Positions 4,931 through 7,839 of a stretch of 7,839 nt of DNA are shown in pieces. Source of the DNA: an uncultured Bacilli bacterium. Its GTDB lineage: Bacteria; Bacillota_I; Bacilli_A; RF39; UBA660. Location: assembly GCA_947629075.1 (NCBI GenBank), contig CANRCI010000062.1, forward strand, positions 1 to 7,839. Reading direction: 5' to 3'. The notes beneath the pieces were generated by a model. That model saw nothing but the letters and a program-made list of their open reading frames with translations. It made no database searches and had not been told where the DNA came from. Every line of letters begins with the position of its first letter. The first letter of the stretch is position 1. A program made the translations under genes and the position numbers.

Positions 4931-6593
4931 ATCTTCGACTATTTACTTTATATAACGACAAATATATTCCTTCTTTTAGATTGTGATTATTCTCGTTTTT
5001 ATAATTGAACAACAATTCTTTAGTAACCTTCGACTTGGTAGTTTCATCTTTTTGATCATACGAGTTTTTTAACTCTTTTAACTCGCTAGATACTTCATAA
5101 AGATTTGGTGAAATACTAGGATTATTATAGTAATTAGTTTTATTTTCATAGACAGATGCAATGTTATAAAGAGTTGTTTCTTTATTATTTAATGAAAGTA
5201 ATTCCATACCATAACTCAACTTATTAATCTTACCAATTTGTAGATTCATCGATGGATATCCAGTCGGTGGTGCAATGGCGTAAGCTGCCGTCTTAGTACT
5301 AGAAGTTCTAGCAGTAATATAAGTCATCTGTTTGTTTCTGATAGTTGGATAAATTACCGCATCGACATCATATTTTTCAAATTTAGATTTAATCGAATTT
5401 CTAAAGTTTTCTCGTTGTTCTTCGCGATTTTTGAATTCAGAACTATCGCGAAAGTCTTTATCGCACCAATTAGTTCTAACCCAATTCATATTACTTACAT
5501 AACCACCATTATTGACTAGATCACTGTACGATCTGATACTACCTTCAGTATTTTTTAAGTATTGGTTAAAGTCGTAACAAAACAATTCGTAATTGTATGA
5601 ATAATATCCATTATAAAAATCATCGATATAAACTATTTCAGCACCTAAACTTTTTAAAGTCTGAATTGACCTATTAATGAGTGAATAGACATCGAGATCC
5701 ATTGAAGATTGGGCAATACCAGTCTTATTAGAATTAACACTAGTAAACTGTCTTACAACACCTATTTTAATACCATTTAGATTCTTTTTATTTAAAGATT
5801 TAGTATAATCGGTATCTTTATTATCAATTATATTTAAAAGAATAGCATTATCTTCAACATATTTAGTTATTGGACCAACTACATCTCTAGTTTCTTCATA
5901 ATTAATTACACCTTGACCATTTATTGAGTCATGAGTTGGTCTTAAACCAATTAAATTATTAGCTGCTGAAGGAATTCTTACACTACCACCAGTATCCGTC
6001 CCAAGACCTGCAACAGCTAAATTAGCTGCTACCCCAACAGCAGTACCACCACTCGATCCATAACTGGAATAATTCGTATTATAAGCATTTTTTACATCAC
6101 CATAACTCGAATACGAATTATCAGCGGATAGAGCAAATTCACTCATATTAGTTTTACCAATTATTATGGCACCAGCATCGATCAATTTTTGAATAACTGG
6201 AGCATTCTTCTTCGGATAGTTGTCTTTTAGAGCTTTAGTTCCTGCCGTTGTAGGAAGTCCCTTGACATCGATATTGTCTTTTACCAGTATAGGTAGACCA
6301 AAAACCATACTAGTTCTTCCACTTTTTTTATACTCCTGATCTTTTTCCTTGGCCAATTTTAAAGCATCTTTATTCAAAGTTAGTACAGCATTATATTTTT
6401 CGTTATATTTTTCAATTCTCTCAAGATATATACGCATTATATTTTCATAAGTCAAATACCCATCATCGACTGCCTGTTGTATTTCAGTTATCTTCATCTC
6501 AGTAACATCCACTGATGACGTAGTAGGCATTTTATAAGTCGTAAACGGATTTAAAATTGAAAAAGCGGAAAGTGCTACAAGAAAACGATTCAT
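4929..6593 (-). CDS. Secreted or envelope amidase, amidase-signature family
   Basis: A 554-residue amidase-signature hydrolase that cleaves carboxamide or peptide-amide bonds. The Ser-cisSer-Lys triad is intact: Lys105 in GLPILVKDNID, the cis-Ser in YGSSGGTAVG (about 180-181), and nucleophile Ser204 in GTDTGGSVRIPSA. Later landmarks are GLRPTHDSI, VVGPITK and APPTGYPSMNLQIG. The N-terminus (MNRFLVALSAFSILNPF) looks like a short export signal with no lipobox Cys, so an extracellular or membrane-tethered location is likely. About 60 residues after the core are Asn/Lys-rich and not recognisable. Start: ATG 6593 follows GAGGG (6598-6602) by 4 bases, while the in-frame GTG at 6626 has no ribosome binding site. 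It is too long and too signal-like for GatA of the tRNA amidotransferase, and no gatB or gatC is adjacent. The closest resemblance is to secreted Firmicute amidases and peptide amidases. Its substrate is unknown. It stands alone between its own promoter and terminator. Confidence 0.88.
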   Translation of the reverse strand: MNRFLVALSAFSILNPFTTYKMPTTSSVDVTEMKITEIQQAVDDGYLTYENIMRIYLERIEKYNEKYNAVLTLNKDALKLAKEKDQEYKKSGRTSMVFGLPILVKDNIDVKGLPTTAGTKALKDNYPKKNAPVIQKLIDAGAIIIGKTNMSEFALSADNSYSSYGDVKNAYNTNYSSYGSSGGTAVGVAANLAVAGLGTDTGGSVRIPSAANNLIGLRPTHDSINGQGVINYEETRDVVGPITKYVEDNAILLNIIDNKDTDYTKSLNKKNLNGIKIGVVRQFTSVNSNKTGIAQSSMDLDVYSLINRSIQTLKSLGAEIVYIDDFYNGYYSYNYELFCYDFNQYLKNTEGSIRSYSDLVNNGGYVSNMNWVRTNWCDKDFRDSSEFKNREEQRENFRNSIKSKFEKYDVDAVIYPTIRNKQMTYITARTSSTKTAAYAIAPPTGYPSMNLQIGKINKLSYGMELLSLNNKETTLYNIASVYENKTNYYNNPSISPNLYEVSSELKELKNSYDQKDETTKSKVTKELLFNYKNENNHNLKEGIYLSLYKVNSRR

Positions 6594-6616
6594 ATTATCC
6601 CTCAATTCTATATTAA

Positions 6617-6625
6617 ATTTTATCA
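6617..6625 (-). promoter_or_regulatory. Extended -10 promoter of the amidase gene
   Basis: Minus-strand TGATAAAAT is an extended -10 (five of six to TATAAT plus TGn). It gives a leader of about 17 bases and leaves the GAGGG site intact. TTGTCA (complement of 6631-6636) lies 8 bases upstream of the TAAAAT hexamer, too close for its -35. TTGTCA would pair with TATAGA (complement of 6607-6612, spacing 18), but that start would fall inside the ribosome binding site, so I favour the extended -10. Confidence 0.5.
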
Positions 6626-6638
6626 CTTTTTGACAAAA

Positions 6639-6661
6639 TAAAAAAGTAGGAAATCCTACTT
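6639..6661 (-). terminator. Intrinsic terminator of walJ-rlmH
   Basis: On the minus strand AAGTAGG and CCTACTT form a 7-bp stem around ATTT, followed by TTTATTTTG. The rlmH stop TAG (complement of 6656-6658) is within the first arm, so ribosomes finish inside the hairpin. The T tract runs into the amidase promoter region. Confidence 0.8.
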
Positions 6662-7111
6662 GTGATATGTCTCATTATTATTTATTTTAAAAGCTCGATA
6701 TATTTGTTCAAGTAATATTACACGAAACATTTGATGGGCGAAAGTCATTTTTGAAAAAGATATTCTTAAATTGGCTACTTTCTTTATGTCGTCATCGACT
6801 CCATAACTACTACCAATAATAAATGTAATATTGCTATTGATGTTAAAAATACTATCTAATTTTTTAGCAAACTCCACTGAGGAGTATTCCTCTCCTTGAA
6901 TATCTAGTAAAACAATATAATCTTTAGGATTGATTTTTTTTAAAACTCTTTCTTTTTCAAGTCTTAGTGCTACTATTTTATCATCTGTTTTTTCATCAGG
7001 TAATTCTATTATTTGGATAGTAGTATATTTAGATAATCGCTTTTGGTATTCATCAATGGCATCACGCCAATACTGTTCTTTAATTTTTCCTAAACAAATT
7101 ATTTTTATCAT
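6656..7111 (-). CDS. rlmH: 23S rRNA (pseudouridine1915-N3)-methyltransferase RlmH
   Basis: A SPOUT-class methyltransferase that uses S-adenosylmethionine to methylate N3 of pseudouridine 1915 in helix 69 of 23S rRNA, acting on assembled 70S ribosomes. Its 151 residues are close to the usual 155-160. Typical elements: MIKIICLGKIKEQYWRDAIDEY at the N-terminus (about residues 1-22), DYIVLLDIQGEEYSS (64-78), the cofactor-binding FIIGSSYGV (97-105), the trefoil-knot segment SFSKMTFAHQ then LLEQIYRAFKI (118-143), and the conserved YHK terminus. It begins one base after the walJ stop codon, with GAGGT (complement of 7117-7121) inside the end of walJ five bases before the ATG, indicating translational coupling. 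walJ and rlmH are neighbours in many Firmicutes. Confidence 0.97.
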   Translation of the reverse strand: MIKIICLGKIKEQYWRDAIDEYQKRLSKYTTIQIIELPDEKTDDKIVALRLEKERVLKKINPKDYIVLLDIQGEEYSSVEFAKKLDSIFNINSNITFIIGSSYGVDDDIKKVANLRISFSKMTFAHQMFRVILLEQIYRAFKINNNETYHK

Positions 7112-7112
7112 T

Positions 7113-7839
7113 TTATACCTCTAATAAATCAGTTGGTTCATATTGATCAGTTATTATTAAGTTATTTAAATCAAATTTTGTCGTCTCTAGTTCTTCTTTT
7201 ATTTCTTTATAAGCTTGTTCTTTGGTATTGTTATGTTCACTTAAATGCGCTAGTAAAATATATTTGGTTCTTTCACCAATTACTCTAGATAAAAACATAC
7301 CCGTATAATGATTAGATAAATGGCCAGAATCACCAACTACACGTTGCTTTAAAAAATATGGATACGGTCCATTCATCAGCATGTTTTCATTGTAATTAGC
7401 CTCGATGACATATATATCTTTATTACTAGCTAACTGCCAATACTTTTTATTTATATAACCAGTATCCGTGACATATACTAATTCTTTATCACCATCGTTA
7501 ATTATAATTCCATAAGAGGGAACATCATGAGAAGTATTAAACAATGTTATATTGACATCATTAATACTAAATTCGTTTTCTATGACATTTATATTTTGAA
7601 TTGGGACAATTTTTTTAATTTCTGGAATTAAAGATTTCATAATGTATACTTGAGCATTAGTTTTTTTAACGAAAGTACCCAAACCTTTTATGTGATCACT
7701 ATGGGTATGGGTGATAATTACGGCATCGACGTCCTTGGGATTAAACTCGATTTCTTTTAGAGCTTTAGTCACCAAATTATAGGTAATACCAACATCAATT
7801 ACGATATTGGTATTACCACAGTTAATATATGTACAATTA
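7113..7839 (-). CDS. walJ: WalJ/YycJ metallo-beta-lactamase-fold protein (5' end outside window)
   Basis: An MBL-fold hydrolase of the YycJ (WalJ/VicX) family, linked to the WalRK wall-homeostasis two-component system and proposed to act as a nuclease or in DNA replication/wall coordination. The frame is open to the right edge: 21 codons precede the TTG at 7775 and read NCTYINCGNTNIVIDVG, the usual YycJ N-terminus after 'GSSG'. So the true start is about 15-20 codons outside. The metal motif HTHSDH (HxHxDH) is intact, with a later Asp in VYVTDTGY and His in LAHLSEHNN. The family block reads EANYNENML, then YPYFLKQRVVGDSGHLSN; the usual 'NHD' is NYN here. It is coupled to rlmH with no htrA-type protease gene between. 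walR, walK, walH and walI would be expected upstream, beyond the window. Confidence 0.93.
   Translation of the reverse strand, partial: NCTYINCGNTNIVIDVGITYNLVTKALKEIEFNPKDVDAVIITHTHSDHIKGLGTFVKKTNAQVYIMKSLIPEIKKIVPIQNINVIENEFSINDVNITLFNTSHDVPSYGIIINDGDKELVYVTDTGYINKKYWQLASNKDIYVIEANYNENMLMNGPYPYFLKQRVVGDSGHLSNHYTGMFLSRVIGERTKYILLAHLSEHNNTKEQAYKEIKEELETTKFDLNNLIITDQYEPTDLLEV

Noticed and set aside
4929..6593. gatA, subunit of the tRNA amidotransferase
   Set aside because: The protein has an export-signal-like N-terminus, is longer than GatA, ends in an unrelated extension and lacks gatB/gatC neighbours.
6930..7124. 64-residue plus-strand open frame antisense to rlmH
   Set aside because: It is a shadow of rlmH with A/T-rich composition and no ribosome binding site.
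1..7839. Mobile elements, CRISPR, prophage or defence system
   Set aside because: No transposase, integrase, repeat array, toxin pair or cluster of unknown genes was found. Every open frame of good length belongs to a known family. I found no support for a wholly undescribed system in this window.

Overview
The window comes from a low-G+C Gram-positive bacterium. It is A/T-rich by eye, with Lys/Asn/Ile-rich proteins, TTG and GTG codons beside ATG, AGGAGG- or GGTGAT-type ribosome binding sites, and a walJ-rlmH pair of the kind found across Bacillota. Trp is written TGG and at least one gene ends in TGA, so the standard bacterial code applies rather than the mycoplasma code. A GerQ-like spore coat protein and a PbpF/PbpG-like class A penicillin-binding protein point to a spore-forming lineage, or one descended from spore formers. 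I cannot name the genus. A compact Bacilli/Erysipelotrichia-like gut lineage is a reasonable guess, not a demonstration.

Layout. Positions 1-749 (+) hold the C-terminal transpeptidase half of a class A PBP, cut by the window start. It converges through a shared hairpin on pta (769-1758, -). A divergent promoter region (about 1759-1890) separates pta from a small gerQ-like gene (1891-2208, +). A lemA-family gene with a long charged tail follows (2267-2905, +) from its own promoter. From 2938 to the right edge everything is on the minus strand. In transcription order from the right these are walJ (partial), rlmH, a secreted amidase, an AGCS-type sodium:amino-acid symporter, and ung. walJ and rlmH are one nucleotide apart and almost certainly co-translated. 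The amidase has its own extended -10 promoter and terminator. The symporter and ung are 21 bases apart with no terminator between them and probably share a transcript.

Functionally this is a mixed housekeeping block: cell wall synthesis and wall-stress signalling (PBP, WalJ), acetyl-phosphate/acetyl-CoA metabolism (Pta), DNA repair (Ung), ribosome modification (RlmH), envelope (LemA), nutrient uptake (symporter, amidase) and spore coat (GerQ). The genome is tightly packed: all intergenic gaps are under about 135 bases, stop codons sit inside or against terminator hairpins, and promoters begin inside the previous gene's terminator. I see no CRISPR, tRNA, rRNA, insertion sequence, prophage or defence module. 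I did not find a convincing undescribed system. The more interesting points are individual variations: a lysine-free GerQ, a Tyr in the Ung intercalation loop, the charged LemA tail, and a symporter-ung pair in one frame separated by a single TGA.
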